From assembly GCA_947306475.1 (NCBI GenBank), contig CAMZGS010000006.1:75001-139000 (forward strand): 64,000 nt of DNA, in the 5' to 3' direction. Within the stretch, counting starts at the first letter, position 1. Every line of letters starts with the position of its first letter. A model generated the notes under the pieces. That model ran no database searches and was not told the origin of the DNA. It saw only the letters and a list, made by a program, of their open reading frames with translations. Source of the DNA: an uncultured Comamonas sp. GTDB taxonomy: Bacteria > Pseudomonadota > Gammaproteobacteria > Burkholderiales > Burkholderiaceae_C. Positions 1-13,288 of this stretch are shown here, in pieces. A program made the translations under genes and the position numbers.

Positions 1-2183
<2,183 letters not shown>

Positions 2184-2680
2184 ACGGCTGACAGGGGTAG
2201 GAATGAGGTGCGACAGCGGTACAGCGCGTAGTTCTTCCCCTTTCGCTCAGCTACGCCCAGCTACTAACCTGGCTTGCTTTTTTGTTCGCCAGCCTACGCT
2301 CGTAAGTGTTTAATTTCCCTGGATATAGGGCGTTGGCGACAAACTCATAATCCCTTGGTCGTTGGTTCAAGTCCAACACGCCCTACCAGACCACACAAGG
2401 AGACCCTGCTATCCATTCGATAGTGGGGTTTTGTTTTTTCTGTGGGATGCAAGGGCGAATGCAGGCGCTTGCGCATGGTCAATCCGCCAGAGTCTTGGAC
2501 AAGGCAGGCGCGACCTGCCGCCATCCCTGCCAGCGTGCAAACAGCTTTCATGCGACCCCACATCCGCCAACGACAAGCAAGACGAGGTGCTTCTCGAAGT
2601 GGGCGGTGAAGCAAGCCGCCCATCTTCACGATAATGGCGTCCTTTTTTTTGCCCCCTCTTTCACCGTCAAGGAAGCCATC
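2184..2680. other. Non-coding junction between hsdR and the permease
   Basis: About 500 bases without a convincing gene. It contains the tRNA-like remnant at 2326-2388. The rest shows no coding pattern and no clear terminator after hsdR. The 3' end carries the Shine-Dalgarno sequence AAGGAAG (about 2669-2675) of the following permease. I read it as the boundary between the restriction island and the resident chromosome; this is inference. Confidence 0.5.
2326..2388 (+). pseudogene. tRNA-like remnant, CAT anticodon (tRNA-Met/Ile2 type), D-arm missing
   Basis: The 3' half of a tRNA is intact: anticodon loop CTCATAA (2344-2350), T-arm GTTGG-TTCAAGT-CCAAC (2361-2377), acceptor strand ACGCCCT, discriminator A and encoded CCA (2386-2388). 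AGGGCGT at 2327-2333 pairs perfectly with the 3' acceptor strand. However, only about a dozen bases separate it from the anticodon loop, so there is no D-arm, and the 5' side of the anticodon stem (ACAAA) does not pair with TCCCT. A functional tRNA is unlikely. The 3' half resembles lysidine-type tRNA-Ile(CAT); Met is the alternative. Being next to hsdR, it may be an attachment-site half left by island integration. Confidence 0.6.
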
Positions 2681-4081
2681 TTGCCTCCAACCTTCGCTCC
2701 AGCCCCGGCAGCCCGGCTGCACAAGACTCTGTTGATGTGGCACGTGATCATCATCGGTCTGGCCTATATCCAGCCCATGACGCTGCTTGATACGTTCGGC
2801 ATGGTCTCGCGTGACAGCCTGCAGCACGTTCCAACCTCTTATCTGGTCGCACTGATGGCGGTGCTGCTCACCTCGCTGAGCTATGGGGCCATGATTCGGC
2901 GCTACCCTTCCTCCGGCTCTGCCTATACCTATGCCCAGAAGGCCATCCACCCGGGCGTTGGCTTCATGGTGGGTTGGTCATCCCTGCTGGACTATCTGCT
3001 CTCGCCGATGGTCAACATCCTGCTGGCCAACATCTATCTGACGGCCATGTTCCCTTCGATCAACTCCTGGGTGTGGGTGTTTTCGCTGACTGCGCTGATG
3101 GTGGGTGTGAACCTGCGGGGGGTGCGCTTTGTGGCCAACTTCAACAGCACGATTGTGTTTGTGCAGTTGCTGGTCATCGGCGTCTTCACCTATCTGGTGT
3201 ACAGCAAGCTCAGCGCCGGGCAGAACGCGCTGGGCGACATTGCCACGCAAGGCGCTTCCGGCCTGTGGAGCTTCACGCCCTTCTGGAGCGAGGGCACTGA
3301 GATTGGCGCGCTGATCACCGGGGCGACGATTCTGTGCTTCTCGTTCACGGGCTTTGATTCGCTCAGCTCCCTGGCCGAAGAGACCAAGGACACCAAGCGC
3401 ACGCTGCCGCGCGCCATCTTTCTGACGGCGCTGATTTCCGGGCTGGTGTTCATCTTCAGCACCTACTTCCTGCAGCTGTACTTTGTGGGCGATCCGGCGC
3501 AGTACTTCGAGGCCATCGACGAAACCCAGCCCGAAATCCTGCTGCTGGTGGGTGGCTCGCTGTTCCAGTCGGTGGTGCTGACCTTTGCCATCGTCACCGT
3601 GATGGCCTCGGGCATTGCCGCACACGCAGGTGTCTCGCGCCTGCTGTTTGTGATGGGCCGCGATGGTGTGCTGCCCAAGAGCTTCTTTGGCCGCATCAGC
3701 CCGCGTTCGATCACGCCGGCCAACAACATCTTGCTGGTGGGTGCGGTGGCGCTGCTGGCCGGTTTCCTGAGCCTGGAATACGTGGTGGCGCTGATCAGCT
3801 TTGGCGCGCTGACGGCATTCAGCTTTGTGAACCTGTCGGTGATCTTTTCCTATGCCGTCCAGGAAGGATGCTACAAGTCGCCGCGCGATCTGTGGAACTA
3901 TGTGATCGTGCCGGTGCTGGGCTTTATCTGCATCGGTGCGCTGTGGCTGGAGGTGGAGGATACCTCGCTGTACTCCGGCCTGGCCTGGGGTGCGCTGGGT
4001 CTGATCTATCTGGCCTGGAGGACGCGCGCCTTCACTCAGGCGGTGCCGCAGCACCATGAGGATCTGGACGACGAGTCCTGA
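2681..4081 (+). CDS. puuP: APC-family permease, putrescine importer PuuP-like
   Basis: A twelve-helix APC-superfamily proton-coupled permease of about 466 residues. It resembles E. coli PuuP (from memory) along most of its length, for example GLAYIQPMT, DTFGMVS, the GSAYTYAQKAI stretch, GFMVGWSSLLDYLL, and SFTGFDSLSSLAEET in TM8. The expected role is uptake of putrescine or a related amine or amino acid across the inner membrane. I chose TTG at 2681 because it follows AAGGAAG at a 5-base spacing and gives the usual family length; the next in-frame ATG (2735) would cut into the first helix, and longer reading runs back into the tRNA remnant. No puu catabolic genes are nearby, so the substrate is inferred. 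It converges with miaB across a shared hairpin terminator. Confidence 0.8.
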   Translation: MPPTFAPAPAARLHKTLLMWHVIIIGLAYIQPMTLLDTFGMVSRDSLQHVPTSYLVALMAVLLTSLSYGAMIRRYPSSGSAYTYAQKAIHPGVGFMVGWSSLLDYLLSPMVNILLANIYLTAMFPSINSWVWVFSLTALMVGVNLRGVRFVANFNSTIVFVQLLVIGVFTYLVYSKLSAGQNALGDIATQGASGLWSFTPFWSEGTEIGALITGATILCFSFTGFDSLSSLAEETKDTKRTLPRAIFLTALISGLVFIFSTYFLQLYFVGDPAQYFEAIDETQPEILLLVGGSLFQSVVLTFAIVTVMASGIAAHAGVSRLLFVMGRDGVLPKSFFGRISPRSITPANNILLVGAVALLAGFLSLEYVVALISFGALTAFSFVNLSVIFSYAVQEGCYKSPRDLWNYVIVPVLGFICIGALWLEVEDTSLYSGLAWGALGLIYLAWRTRAFTQAVPQHHEDLDDES

Positions 4082-4093
4082 CCAGTAAGCAAC

Positions 4094-4149
4094 AAAGCAG
4101 CACGGCCCCACTTCCTCTCCTTTGAAGAAGTGGGGCCATGCTGCTTTGG
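4094..4149. terminator. Bidirectional hairpin terminator between puuP and miaB
   Basis: A long inverted repeat with outer arms AAAGCAGCA / TGCTGCTTT and inner arms GGCCCCACTTC / GAAGTGGGGCC around a short loop. The A-rich 5' flank and T-rich 3' flank suit termination in both directions. It lies 13 bases past the permease stop and about 30 bases past the end of miaB, as expected for a convergent pair. Confidence 0.85.
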
Positions 4150-4181
4150 GATGAGCGCGCGGCGGGTGTGGCCCTCCGTTC

Positions 4182-5525
4182 TCAATCCTGAATCAGCACC
4201 TCACCGCGCAGGGTGTAGGTCATGGCTTCGGTGATTCTCACGTCCACCATCTGGCCGATCAGGCGCGCATGGCCGGGGAAGTTGACCACGCGGTTGCACT
4301 CGGTGCGGCCCATCAGCTCGCCGTTGTCGCGCTTGCTGTAGCCCTCGACCAGCAGCTTTTGCACCGTGCCCACGCGCTCGATGCTGATGTCCTTGATGTT
4401 CTGGTTGATCACGGCCTGCAGCTCCTGCAGGCGGCGCAGCTTGACATCGTGCGGTGTGTCGTCGTGCAGGTTGGCGGCGGGGGTGCCGGGGCGGGGGCTG
4501 AAGATGAAGCTGAAGCTGTTGTCGAAGCGGATGTCGTGGATCAGCTTCATCATCTTCTGGAAGTCTTCTTCGGTCTCGCCGGGAAAGCCCACGATGAAGT
4601 CCGAGCTCATCGCCATATCGGGGCGAATGGCGCGCAGCTTGCGCACCGTGCTCTTGTATTCCATAGCGGTGTAGCCGCGCTTCATGGCCATGAGGATCTT
4701 GTCGGAGCCGTGCTGCACGGGCAGGTGCAGGTGGGACACCAGCTTGGGGATCCTGGCGTAGGCCTCGATCAGGCGCGGGGTGAACTCGTTGGGGTGGCTG
4801 GTGGTGAAGCGGATGCGCTCGATGCCGGGGATTTCCGCGACGTATTCCAGCAGCAGGGCAAAGTCTGCGATCTCGGCGGTATCGCCCATCCTGCCGCGAT
4901 AGGCATTGACGTTCTGGCCCAGCAGCGTCACTTCCTTGACCCCCTGGTCGGCCAGGCCGGCGATTTCCACCAGCACGTCCTCGAACGGGCGGCTCACTTC
5001 CTCGCCCCGGGTGTAGGGCACGACGCAGTAGCTGCAGTACTTGGAGCAGCCTTCCATGATGGAGACAAAGGCCGAGGCACCTTCCACGCGCGCCGGGGGC
5101 AGGTGGTCGAATTTCTCAATCTCGGGGAAGGAGATGTCCACCTGCGGCCGGGCCTTGGCCTCACGCGCCTTGAGCAATTCCGGCAGACGGTGCAGGGTCT
5201 GGGGGCCAAACACCACGTCCACATAGGGCGCGCGCTTGATGATTTCTTCGCCTTCCTGGCTGGCAACGCAGCCGCCCACACCGATGAGCACGCCTTTTTC
5301 TTTCAGGTGCTTGACGCGGCCCAGGTCGGAAAAAACTTTTTCCTGGGCCTTTTCGCGCACCGAGCAGGTGTTGAACAGGATCAGGTCGGCTTCGTCGGGG
5401 TTGTCCGTGGGTTCATAGCCTTCGGCGGCGTTCAGCACATCGGCCATCTTGTCCGAGTCGTACTCGTTCATCTGGCAGCCAAAGGTTTTGATAAAGACTT
5501 TTTTGGTGGGGGCGGAAGCGGTCAT
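4182..5525 (-). CDS. miaB: tRNA-2-methylthio-N6-dimethylallyladenosine synthase MiaB
   Basis: Radical-SAM methylthiotransferase that adds a methylthio group to i6A37 in tRNAs reading UNN codons. It is 447 residues, the normal family length. The N-terminal UPF0004 domain has the three cluster-binding cysteines C17 (TFGCQMN), C54 (NTCSVREKA) and C86 (VGGCVA). The radical-SAM CxxxCxxC is C160/C164/C167 in [17 protein letters not shown]. The C-terminal 65 residues fit a TRAM RNA-binding domain. ATG at 5525 starts [18 protein letters not shown], placing the first cysteine where the family has it. It stands alone, convergent with the permease. Confidence 0.97.
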   Translation of the reverse strand: MTASAPTKKVFIKTFGCQMNEYDSDKMADVLNAAEGYEPTDNPDEADLILFNTCSVREKAQEKVFSDLGRVKHLKEKGVLIGVGGCVASQEGEEIIKRAPYVDVVFGPQTLHRLPELLKAREAKARPQVDISFPEIEKFDHLPPARVEGASAFVSIMEGCSKYCSYCVVPYTRGEEVSRPFEDVLVEIAGLADQGVKEVTLLGQNVNAYRGRMGDTAEIADFALLLEYVAEIPGIERIRFTTSHPNEFTPRLIEAYARIPKLVSHLHLPVQHGSDKILMAMKRGYTAMEYKSTVRKLRAIRPDMAMSSDFIVGFPGETEEDFQKMMKLIHDIRFDNSFSFIFSPRPGTPAANLHDDTPHDVKLRRLQELQAVINQNIKDISIERVGTVQKLLVEGYSKRDNGELMGRTECNRVVNFPGHARLIGQMVDVRITEAMTYTLRGEVLIQD

Positions 5526-5582
5526 GGTGTATATCCAGAGGCTGTGAGCAGCGCCACTGGGCGCTGAGAAAAACCGGCGATT

Positions 5583-6500
5583 CTACGAAGTTGCCCCGTT
5601 GCCCGGGCTACCGGTGGCATTGCCCGCCAGTGGTGCCTGGCCGCTGCCGGGCGCATACAGCAGCGCTTGCGGGCTGCGGCACAGCCCCCACAGGCGCAGG
5701 CCCGTCAGTTCGGCCATGCGCATGCCCATGTGGGTGGGGGCCGATGCGGTGGCCAGCGCGGCAATGCCTACGCGCGCGCATTTGCGTACCAGTTCGTGGC
5801 TGCCCCGGCTGGAGAGCAGGGCAAAACCCGGCTGCTGCAGCTGCCTGCGCTGGGCCAGCAGCCCCACCAGTTTGTCGAGCGCGTTGTGGCGGCCCACGTC
5901 TTCCATGACATGCAGGATCTGCCCGTGCAGATCCACCCAGGCTGCAGCGTGCGTGGCGCGTGTGGTCTGGTGCAGGGTCTGGCGGTCGCGCAGCGCATCC
6001 ATGGCGCGCAGCACCGTCTGCACATCCACCTGCGCCAGCCACGGGTGGGCAGGCAGGGGCGGGCAGTCCAGATCCAGCGCGGCAAAGCTTTCCACACCGC
6101 AGACGCCGCAGCCGGTGCGCCCGCTCATGCTGCGGCGCCGGTCCTTCAGGCGCATGAAGCAGCGCGCGGCAATCTGCAATTGCACTTGCAGAGCATCGAT
6201 GCCAGCGGGCAGGCCTGCGTCGGCGGCACCGACGGTGTGTACTTCCAGGTCGTAGCAATCGTCGGCGCTGTCGATGATGCCCTCGGTCAGCGCAAAGCCC
6301 AGCGCCAGCTCGGCCGCATCGCCCGGGCTGGCCATCAGCACCGCGTGGGAGATGCCGTTGAATACCAGCGCTACCGGCACTTCGCTGGCCAGGGTGCACG
6401 ACAGGGGGCTGCCGGGCTGGTGCAGATGGTGGAGCTCGGGCTGGATGCGTTGCGTGGCCGCCAGGGTGGGGGCGTCCGGGGAGGGAACAGGGCAGGACAT
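5583..6500 (-). CDS. fdhD: Formate dehydrogenase accessory sulfurtransferase FdhD
   Basis: FdhD passes sulfur from a cysteine desulfurase to the molybdenum cofactor, which formate dehydrogenase needs for activity. The protein is about 305 residues. The catalytic cysteine loop is GRTGCGVCGVES (C131, C134). Other family stretches are LGFALTEGII near 67-76, VGRHNALDK, and SSRGSHELVRK with GIAALATASAPT near the end. I chose ATG at 6500; a longer reading to 6575 would run into the 3' end of modC, 38 bases upstream. Its place at the end of the modABC operon makes functional sense, since molybdate uptake feeds the cofactor it sulfurates. No formate dehydrogenase structural gene is in the window. Confidence 0.95.
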   Translation of the reverse strand: MSCPVPSPDAPTLAATQRIQPELHHLHQPGSPLSCTLASEVPVALVFNGISHAVLMASPGDAAELALGFALTEGIIDSADDCYDLEVHTVGAADAGLPAGIDALQVQLQIAARCFMRLKDRRRSMSGRTGCGVCGVESFAALDLDCPPLPAHPWLAQVDVQTVLRAMDALRDRQTLHQTTRATHAAAWVDLHGQILHVMEDVGRHNALDKLVGLLAQRRQLQQPGFALLSSRGSHELVRKCARVGIAALATASAPTHMGMRMAELTGLRLWGLCRSPQALLYAPGSGQAPLAGNATGSPGNGATS

Positions 6501-6537
6501 GGCGCCCGATGATAGGGGCAGGCCAGGGGCCGTGCGG

Positions 6538-7635
6538 TCAGCCGCCCAGCAGTGCCATGCTCTTGAGGTGGGCATACACCGCCAGCCCTGGTGCCAACCC
6601 CAGCTGGCGTGCCGAGCGGCTGCTCACACTGGCCAGCAGGAGGGCATCCGGGTTGTCCCCGGCCAGTTGCAGACGCACCAGCGCATGGCCGGGGCTGGCT
6701 GCGTGCACGCTGACGACCTGGGCGGGCAGGGTGTTGAGCAGGCTGGTGTGTGCCAGCGGTTGCAGGCTCAGGCTGACATCACGCGCCTGCACGCGCAGGC
6801 GCACGCGGCTGCCCAGCGGCAGGTGCAGGGCATTGGGCAGCAGCAGCGCGCCACCGGCAAAGCTGGCGGTGCTCAGACAGTCCTGCTCGTCGTGGGCGGT
6901 GAGCTGGGCGTCCAGCACGGTGCTGGGGACCCCCTCGTCCTGGGCATGCTGGTTGAGCACGCTGCTGGCGCTGCCCTGGGCGGTCACATGCCCGGCGTGC
7001 AGCAGCACCACATGGTCGGCCAGGCGGGCCACTTCCTCGTGTGCGTGGCTGACGTAGAGCAGCGGGATGTCGAGCTGGCGTTGCAGGCGCTCCAGGTAGG
7101 GCAGCACCTCGGCCTTGCGCGCGCCGTCCAGGGCCGACAGGGGCTCGTCCATCAACAGCAGTTGCGGGCTGGTGGCCAGGGCGCGCGCAATGGCCACGCG
7201 CTGGCGCTCGCCGCCGGACAGCGTCTGCGGCATGCGCGGCAACAGGTGCTCCAGGCCCAGCAGCTCGACGGCCTGCTCCAGCGAGACACGTCGGCGCGCC
7301 AGCGGTGTGCGCTTGAGGCCAAACTCCATGTTGGCGCGCACATTCAGGTGGTCGAACAGGCTGGCTTCCTGGAACACATAGCCCAGCGCGCGCTGGTGCG
7401 TGGGCAGCCACTGACGCAGGGCATCGTCCTGCCAGATGTGGCCGTTGATGTGGACCAGACCGCGCGCGCGCTCCAGCCCGGCGATGGCGCGCAGGCAGGT
7501 CGTCTTGCCGCAGCCCGAGGGGCCAAACAGCGCGGTCACGCCCCGCCCGGGCAGGTGCAGGTCCACATCCAGCGCAAAACCGGGGCGTTGCAGTTGCAGG
7601 CATATGCGCAGGCGGCTGTCCTGGCTCATGGTCAT
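6538..7635 (-). CDS. modC: Molybdate ABC transporter ATP-binding protein ModC
   Basis: Cytoplasmic ATPase of the ModABC molybdate (and tungstate) importer, 365 residues. Walker A is GPSGCGKTT (38-46), the signature is LSGGERQ (139-145), and Walker B is LLLMDEP (159-165) followed by the D-loop and H-loop (YVSHAHEEV). Residues after about 290 form the TOBE/Mop-like molybdate-binding regulatory domain characteristic of ModC. The ATG overlaps the modB stop as ATGA, so the two are translationally coupled. Confidence 0.96.
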   Translation of the reverse strand: MTMSQDSRLRICLQLQRPGFALDVDLHLPGRGVTALFGPSGCGKTTCLRAIAGLERARGLVHINGHIWQDDALRQWLPTHQRALGYVFQEASLFDHLNVRANMEFGLKRTPLARRRVSLEQAVELLGLEHLLPRMPQTLSGGERQRVAIARALATSPQLLLMDEPLSALDGARKAEVLPYLERLQRQLDIPLLYVSHAHEEVARLADHVVLLHAGHVTAQGSASSVLNQHAQDEGVPSTVLDAQLTAHDEQDCLSTASFAGGALLLPNALHLPLGSRVRLRVQARDVSLSLQPLAHTSLLNTLPAQVVSVHAASPGHALVRLQLAGDNPDALLLASVSSRSARQLGLAPGLAVYAHLKSMALLGG

Positions 7636-8318
7636 AGGCGCGCCTGCCTGGGTTGCAGCCAGTGCAGCAGCACCAGTACCACGAAGGAGAAGGCCACCAT
7701 GCCTGCGGCCAGATGGTGGGCTTGCGCGTACTCCATGGCCTCCACATGGTCGTAGATCTGCACCGAGACCACGCGCGTGACGCCCGGGATGTTGCCGCCC
7801 AGCATCAGCACCACGCCAAACTCGCCCACCGTGTGCGCAAAGCTGAGCACGCCCGCGCTGATGAAGCCGGGGCGCGCCAGCGGCAGCACCACGTTGCAGA
7901 ACGTGTCCCAGCGCCCGGCGCCCAGGGTGGCGGCCACTTCCAGCGGACGGCGGCCCAGCGCTTCAAAAGCGCGTTGCAGCGGCTGCACGGCAAAGGGCAG
8001 GGAATAGATCAGCGAGCCGATCACCAGCCCGCCAAAGGTGAATGGCAGGCGCTGCCAGCCCAGGCTGTCCATCAGCGCGCCCAGCGGGCCATTGGGGCCC
8101 ATGAAGACCAGCAGATAAAAACCGATCACCGTGGGCGGCAGCACCAGCGGCAGCGCCACCACAGCCCCCACCGGCGCACGCCAGCGCGAGCGCGTGTGCG
8201 CCAGCCACCAGGCCAGCGGCGTGCACAGCACCAGCAGCAAGGCGGTGGTCACGCTGGCCAGCTTGAGGGTCAGGGCAATGGCCTGCCAGTCCTGGGGGCT
8301 GAAGAAGGGAAGCTCCAC
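7632..8318 (-). CDS. modB: Molybdate ABC transporter permease ModB
   Basis: Inner-membrane permease of the molybdate importer with five to six helices. The coupling motif is [14 protein letters not shown] and the family stretch [15 protein letters not shown] is present. I propose GTG at 8318 (first residues [12 protein letters not shown]), giving 228 residues, as in E. coli ModB. The frame stays open upstream to a TTG at 8393, but that extension lies over a repeat-like element and has no Shine-Dalgarno sequence, so the longer start is less likely. The start is the uncertain part; the identity is not. Confidence 0.93.
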   Translation of the reverse strand: MELPFFSPQDWQAIALTLKLASVTTALLLVLCTPLAWWLAHTRSRWRAPVGAVVALPLVLPPTVIGFYLLVFMGPNGPLGALMDSLGWQRLPFTFGGLVIGSLIYSLPFAVQPLQRAFEALGRRPLEVAATLGAGRWDTFCNVVLPLARPGFISAGVLSFAHTVGEFGVVLMLGGNIPGVTRVVSVQIYDHVEAMEYAQAHHLAAGMVAFSFVVLVLLHWLQPRQARL

Positions 8319-8332
8319 GGCAAATGGATCAA

Positions 8333-8376
8333 TAAAAATAGCTGCTTGCGCTGATGAATAAAGGGTTTTGGCTATG
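8333..8376. repeat. Comamonadaceae-type short interspersed repeat, copy 1
   Basis: Starts with AATAGCTGCTTGCGCTGATG and runs to GGTTTTGGCTAT. It shares the AATAGCTG..GCGCT core with an inverted copy at 45796-45835. I recognise this as the kind of short intergenic repeat common in Acidovorax and Comamonas genomes. It lies between modA and modB. Function unknown. Confidence 0.4.
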
Positions 8377-8415
8377 AATGTGGGTAAAAACAAGGAAGAG
8401 CGAGCGGATCAAGCT

Positions 8416-9910
<1,495 letters not shown>

Positions 9911-9954
9911 CGCCCGCCGCCCGCCCTGGGGCTGGTCATAGGGGGCACGCATCA

Positions 9955-9978
9955 GGCAGCCGCACCGGCTGCCTTTTT
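9955..9978 (+). terminator. Rho-independent terminator
   Basis: Arms GGCAGCC / GGCTGCC with a 5-base loop, followed by TTTTT. It lies 45 bases after the stop of the hypothetical gene and just before the 3' end of the convergent nuclease gene. Confidence 0.85.
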
Positions 9979-10006
9979 CGTTGCTGCAACCGGCGCTGTC
10001 AGGCGC

Positions 10007-10999
10007 TCAATCGACACCCCGCACGGGCAACCCGGCCAGCAGATGCCACTGCGTGCGCTGGACAAAGCTGGGGTAATCCAGCGGGCGGCCCACGCGCGCA
10101 TTGGCCTGGTTGGGCAGCACGTGCGCCCAGGCGCGCTGGGTGTGCGCGTCATACACCAGCTTGAACAAATGGCTGGGCACGTGCACGCCGTTGGGTCCGA
10201 TGGTCAGCCTGGGCCCTTCGTGCAGCACGCCGGTATAGACAAACACATCGCCTGCAGCACGCTGCACGTATTTGCGGGTGTCGGCCTCCAGCTTGGCCCA
10301 GGGCTGGCGGTTGTGCGTGGGGTCCTGGGGCACGATGTTGCTCAGTGCAAACGATGCCTGCATGGCCTTGGCCGTGGGCTGGTTGGCCGCAGCAGCCAGG
10401 TGGCCACGGTCGAAGCCACTGCCGCGGTAATCGGACAGTTCGGCGCGCAGCGGCGCGGGGATGCGCGGATCGGCGTAAAACTGGTCGCTGCGCTCGATGG
10501 TGGCCGCCTGCTGCAGGCGGGTGCGGTTGAGACGCTCGACCACCACCAGCGGGGTCTTGCTGTAGCCCGAATACAGCACGGCAAAGGCATCGGTGCACAA
10601 CGCCAGTGGCGCCCACTGCTGGCTGATGCTGCTCACATGCAGGGGCTGCTGCTGGGGGAACTGGTCGCTGCAGGCGGCAAAGTCGCTGCTGCGTGCCCCG
10701 GTGTGTGATGTGGGCAGCTGCGCCTGGGCGCTGTCGTGTGCGAGCCAGTCCTGCAGGTGCTGCAGCCAGGGCTGGCTGTGCCGCTGCAGGTCGTGCACCC
10801 AAGTCGTCAGCGTGCGCAGGGAGGTGGCGGCCTGGCCCGGCAGGTATGTCTGCAGCGCCTGGGGGGTGGAGAGGAGCGCCCCCGCGCCCAGGATCAGGCC
10901 AAGTGCCACGCCAGCGCCGAACTTCTTCCACGTGCGCGCTGGTGCCAGGAGGTTGCTGTTTTTGTTGTTGTTCTTGCTGTTTTTCTTGCGACGAACCAC
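10007..10999 (-). CDS. Membrane-anchored DNA/RNA non-specific endonuclease
   Basis: A beta-beta-alpha-metal nuclease of the NucA/Serratia type, 330 residues. The active-site motif is GFDRGHLAAAAN with catalytic H200. The metal-binding asparagine region NIVPQDPTHNRQPWAKLE (about 221-238) follows. The N-terminus is strongly basic and Asn/Lys-rich, then a single hydrophobic helix (about 28-45), so the catalytic domain probably sits in the periplasm tethered to the inner membrane. The roughly 90 residues between anchor and domain are helical and Gln/His-rich. It could degrade nucleic acid for nutrition or uptake, but nothing nearby fixes the role. Confidence 0.9.
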   Translation of the reverse strand: MVRRKKNSKNNNKNSNLLAPARTWKKFGAGVALGLILGAGALLSTPQALQTYLPGQAATSLRTLTTWVHDLQRHSQPWLQHLQDWLAHDSAQAQLPTSHTGARSSDFAACSDQFPQQQPLHVSSISQQWAPLALCTDAFAVLYSGYSKTPLVVVERLNRTRLQQAATIERSDQFYADPRIPAPLRAELSDYRGSGFDRGHLAAAANQPTAKAMQASFALSNIVPQDPTHNRQPWAKLEADTRKYVQRAAGDVFVYTGVLHEGPRLTIGPNGVHVPSHLFKLVYDAHTQRAWAHVLPNQANARVGRPLDYPSFVQRTQWHLLAGLPVRGVD

Positions 11000-11154
11000 G
11001 ATCTCTCACTACTTCTGCGTCTGCGACGCCTCCGCATTGCTATCGTGCTGATAGCTGCAGACGCAGATGGTATATGGAAATTTTGCGTTTTTTTATGAAA
11101 AATCCTGGTTTTCTCCGTCCTGGGTGGAAAAAACCGTATAGAATTGCGTCTTTC

Positions 11155-11231
11155 GCGGCTGTAGCTCAGCTGGATAGAGTACTTGGCTACGAACCAAGGG
11201 GTCGTGGGTTCGATTCCTGCCAGCCGCACCA
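11155..11231 (+). tRNA. tRNA-Arg(ACG)
   Basis: A complete 77-base cloverleaf with encoded CCA: acceptor GCGGCTG / CAGCCGC, D-arm GCTC..GAGT, anticodon stem CTTGG / CCAAG around loop CTACGAA (anticodon ACG), and T-arm loop TTCGATT. ACG is expected to be deaminated to ICG and read CGU/CGC/CGA. A TATAGA stretch shortly upstream may be the -10 box. Confidence 0.98.
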
Positions 11232-11239
11232 AACGACAA

Positions 11240-11270
11240 GCCCCAGAGTCTTATGGCTCTGGGGCTTTTT
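11240..11270 (+). terminator. Rho-independent terminator after tRNA-Arg
   Basis: Arms GCCCCAGAG / CTCTGGGGC with an 8-base loop and a TTTTT tail, starting 9 bases after the tRNA CCA end. Confidence 0.93.
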
Positions 11271-11314
11271 CGCGCGCTCGTGATCGGTTGGGTGTGCAGC
11301 CCGGGCAGTTGGCC

Positions 11315-13288
11315 TCAGGCCTGATCAGGGGGCGTGGCGGAGGGTAGCTGCAGCACAAATTCGGCACCGCCTTCCGGGTGGTTGCGGGCCTGGATCTGCC
11401 CGCCATGCTGGCGCGCGACGGTGGCCACATAGGCCAGGCCGAGGCCGATACCGGCAACCGGTCCACCCTCGTGGCGCTTCTGGCGTGCAAAGGGGGTAAA
11501 CAGGTGGGGCAGCTCCTGCTCGTCGATGCCGTGGCCCTGGTCGCGCACGCTGATGTGCCAGTGCCCGTCGTGCAGTTGCAGCTGCACGTCCACATCGGTC
11601 TCTTGTGGGCTGTACTTGATGGCATTGGTCAGCAGGTTCACCAGGGCGCGGCGCAGCTGGCTGGCATCCCCCAGAGTGAAGGCTTCCTGTTCCTGTGCCT
11701 GCCAGTGCAGGCGGATGCGGTGGGTCGTGGCCATGGCCCAGACGTCATCGAGCGCCTGATCGATCAGCAGCCCCAGCTCCACCGGCGCGCGCTGTTGCGA
11801 GGGCTGCTCCAGGCTGCGCGCCAGGTGCACGAAGTCGTCGGCCAGGCGCAGTGCGCTGTGTGCGTGGCGCTCCACGCGCTCCAGCAAGGGCGGGGCGTCG
11901 GGTGTGGGGCCAAAGTTGCGCTCCATTTCCACACTGGTGAGGATGGCGCCGATGGGCGCGCGGATGTCGTGTGAGATGAAGCGCATGGCCTGTTCGCGCT
12001 GCGCCTGCAGCTGATGCAGTTGCTGCAGGGCCAGCTCCACCACGGTGATGCGTTGCTGGACGAAGTCCTTCGCGCCTTTGGCGCCGTCGCCCAGGGCTTC
12101 CAGGGTCATGCCCTGGGCCTGCAGGGCTTTCATTTCCTGCTGCAGAAAGCGCAGTGCCGCCGTCTGGCGGCGCCAGCTCCAGAGCGGGTAGGCGCTGATC
12201 AGTCCGAGCAGCGCGGCCGCAGGTTGCAGCACCCAGCCCAGCATGGGGGCGACCAGGTTGGCCGCCAGCGTGAGCAGGCCCAGCCCCAGGCAGGCCAGCA
12301 GCGCGGCCGACGGCCCCAGCCACAGCAGGGCCAGCAGGCCCGCCAGCACAACGGCGAGGTTGAACGTCTGGTTCACCCAGGTGGGGGCGCTGTGCAGGTG
12401 GCTGCCCTGCAGGATGCCGTGCAGGATGTGGCCCATCAGCTCCACATCGCTCATGCTGGGTTGGCCGGGGGCGCTGGGGGTGGCGTGGGTTTGGGCCAGA
12501 CCGGTGGCGCTGGCGCCGATCAGCACGTGCTTGTTGCGAAAGGCGCTGGCCGGGATGCGGCCCTGCAGCACGTCGATGTAGCTGTAGTGCGTAAAGCTGG
12601 GCTGGCGCCTGGCAAAGCCGATGTGCGGGTGCTGGGTGTGGAGCCAGGAAGTGTCGGTGCTGCTGCTGTCGGGCGGCTGGCACAGGGGCAGCTGGGGGCG
12701 CTCCACGCAGGGCAGCGCCAGCGCCATGTGCGGCCAGGAGGCGGATGGGGTGTGCAGCCAGGGCGCAAAGCGGCGCACGTTGCCGTCGGGGTCGTGCGGT
12801 ATCCGACTGTGGGCCAGCGCGGCAGCGGCTTCGGCCAGCGGGGCAATGGGCAGGTAAACGGAGTTGGTGCCATTGGCCGTGGAGATGGGCAGCACCACAC
12901 GGCCGCTGTCCTGCATGGCATGGGCCAGCAGCAGGTCGTCGGCGGGGTAGTCCAGGTCTTCTTCGGTGAACAGAAAGTCCAGCGCAATGGATTGCGGCTG
13001 GCCGGCGCTGATGTGCTGCACCATCTGCGCGTGCAGGGCGCGGCGCCAGGGCCAGCGGCCAATGGTGGCGATGCTGCGGTCATCGACCAGTACCAGCACC
13101 ACCTCGGGTGCGGCAGAGCGGCTGTGCCAGCGCGTGGCCCAGTCCTGCAGCCAGGCATTGGCGCGCGGGATTTGTCCGGGTTGGCTCAGCCACAGCACCA
13201 GGCCGCCCAGGACCAAGCCAAGCAGCAGCCACTGGCGCCAGATGGGCGGGGAGGTGCGGCGCTGGTAGGGATGGGACGATGCTGGCAT
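11315..13288 (-). CDS. CHASE2-domain sensor histidine kinase
   Basis: A 657-residue membrane kinase. After one helix (20-37) comes a periplasmic CHASE2 domain (about 45-300, with VVLVLVDDRSIATIGRWPW and NKHVLIGASATG), then three helices (about 308-370). The cytoplasmic part has a HisKA domain with phospho-acceptor H440 in RFISHDIRAPIGA, and a HATPase domain with N-box NLLTNAIKYS (551-560), G1 DQGHGI and G2 GIGLGLAYV. It is the last of three same-strand genes, after an OmpR-type regulator and a LysM-FecR protein, and is probably the partner of that regulator. The signal sensed is unknown. Confidence 0.93.
   Translation of the reverse strand: MPASSHPYQRRTSPPIWRQWLLLGLVLGGLVLWLSQPGQIPRANAWLQDWATRWHSRSAAPEVVLVLVDDRSIATIGRWPWRRALHAQMVQHISAGQPQSIALDFLFTEEDLDYPADDLLLAHAMQDSGRVVLPISTANGTNSVYLPIAPLAEAAAALAHSRIPHDPDGNVRRFAPWLHTPSASWPHMALALPCVERPQLPLCQPPDSSSTDTSWLHTQHPHIGFARRQPSFTHYSYIDVLQGRIPASAFRNKHVLIGASATGLAQTHATPSAPGQPSMSDVELMGHILHGILQGSHLHSAPTWVNQTFNLAVVLAGLLALLWLGPSAALLACLGLGLLTLAANLVAPMLGWVLQPAAALLGLISAYPLWSWRRQTAALRFLQQEMKALQAQGMTLEALGDGAKGAKDFVQQRITVVELALQQLHQLQAQREQAMRFISHDIRAPIGAILTSVEMERNFGPTPDAPPLLERVERHAHSALRLADDFVHLARSLEQPSQQRAPVELGLLIDQALDDVWAMATTHRIRLHWQAQEQEAFTLGDASQLRRALVNLLTNAIKYSPQETDVDVQLQLHDGHWHISVRDQGHGIDEQELPHLFTPFARQKRHEGGPVAGIGLGLAYVATVARQHGGQIQARNHPEGGAEFVLQLPSATPPDQA

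Noticed and set aside
2423-2680. Longer permease N-terminus from an upstream ATG at 2423
   Set aside because: It would begin within about 35 bases of the tRNA remnant and encode a Cys/His/Arg-rich stretch not seen in the family, while TTG 2681 has AAGGAAG at proper spacing.
2345-2950. Minus-strand reading frame ending VGLEPTTKGL
   Set aside because: The GLEPTT-type ending is the well-known artefact of translating the antisense of a tRNA 3' half; here it overlies the tRNA remnant and the permease N-terminus.
4269-5567. Plus-strand frame of over 400 codons opposite miaB
   Set aside because: The minus strand encodes full-length MiaB with all cysteines; the opposite frame is an Ala/His/Val-rich shadow.
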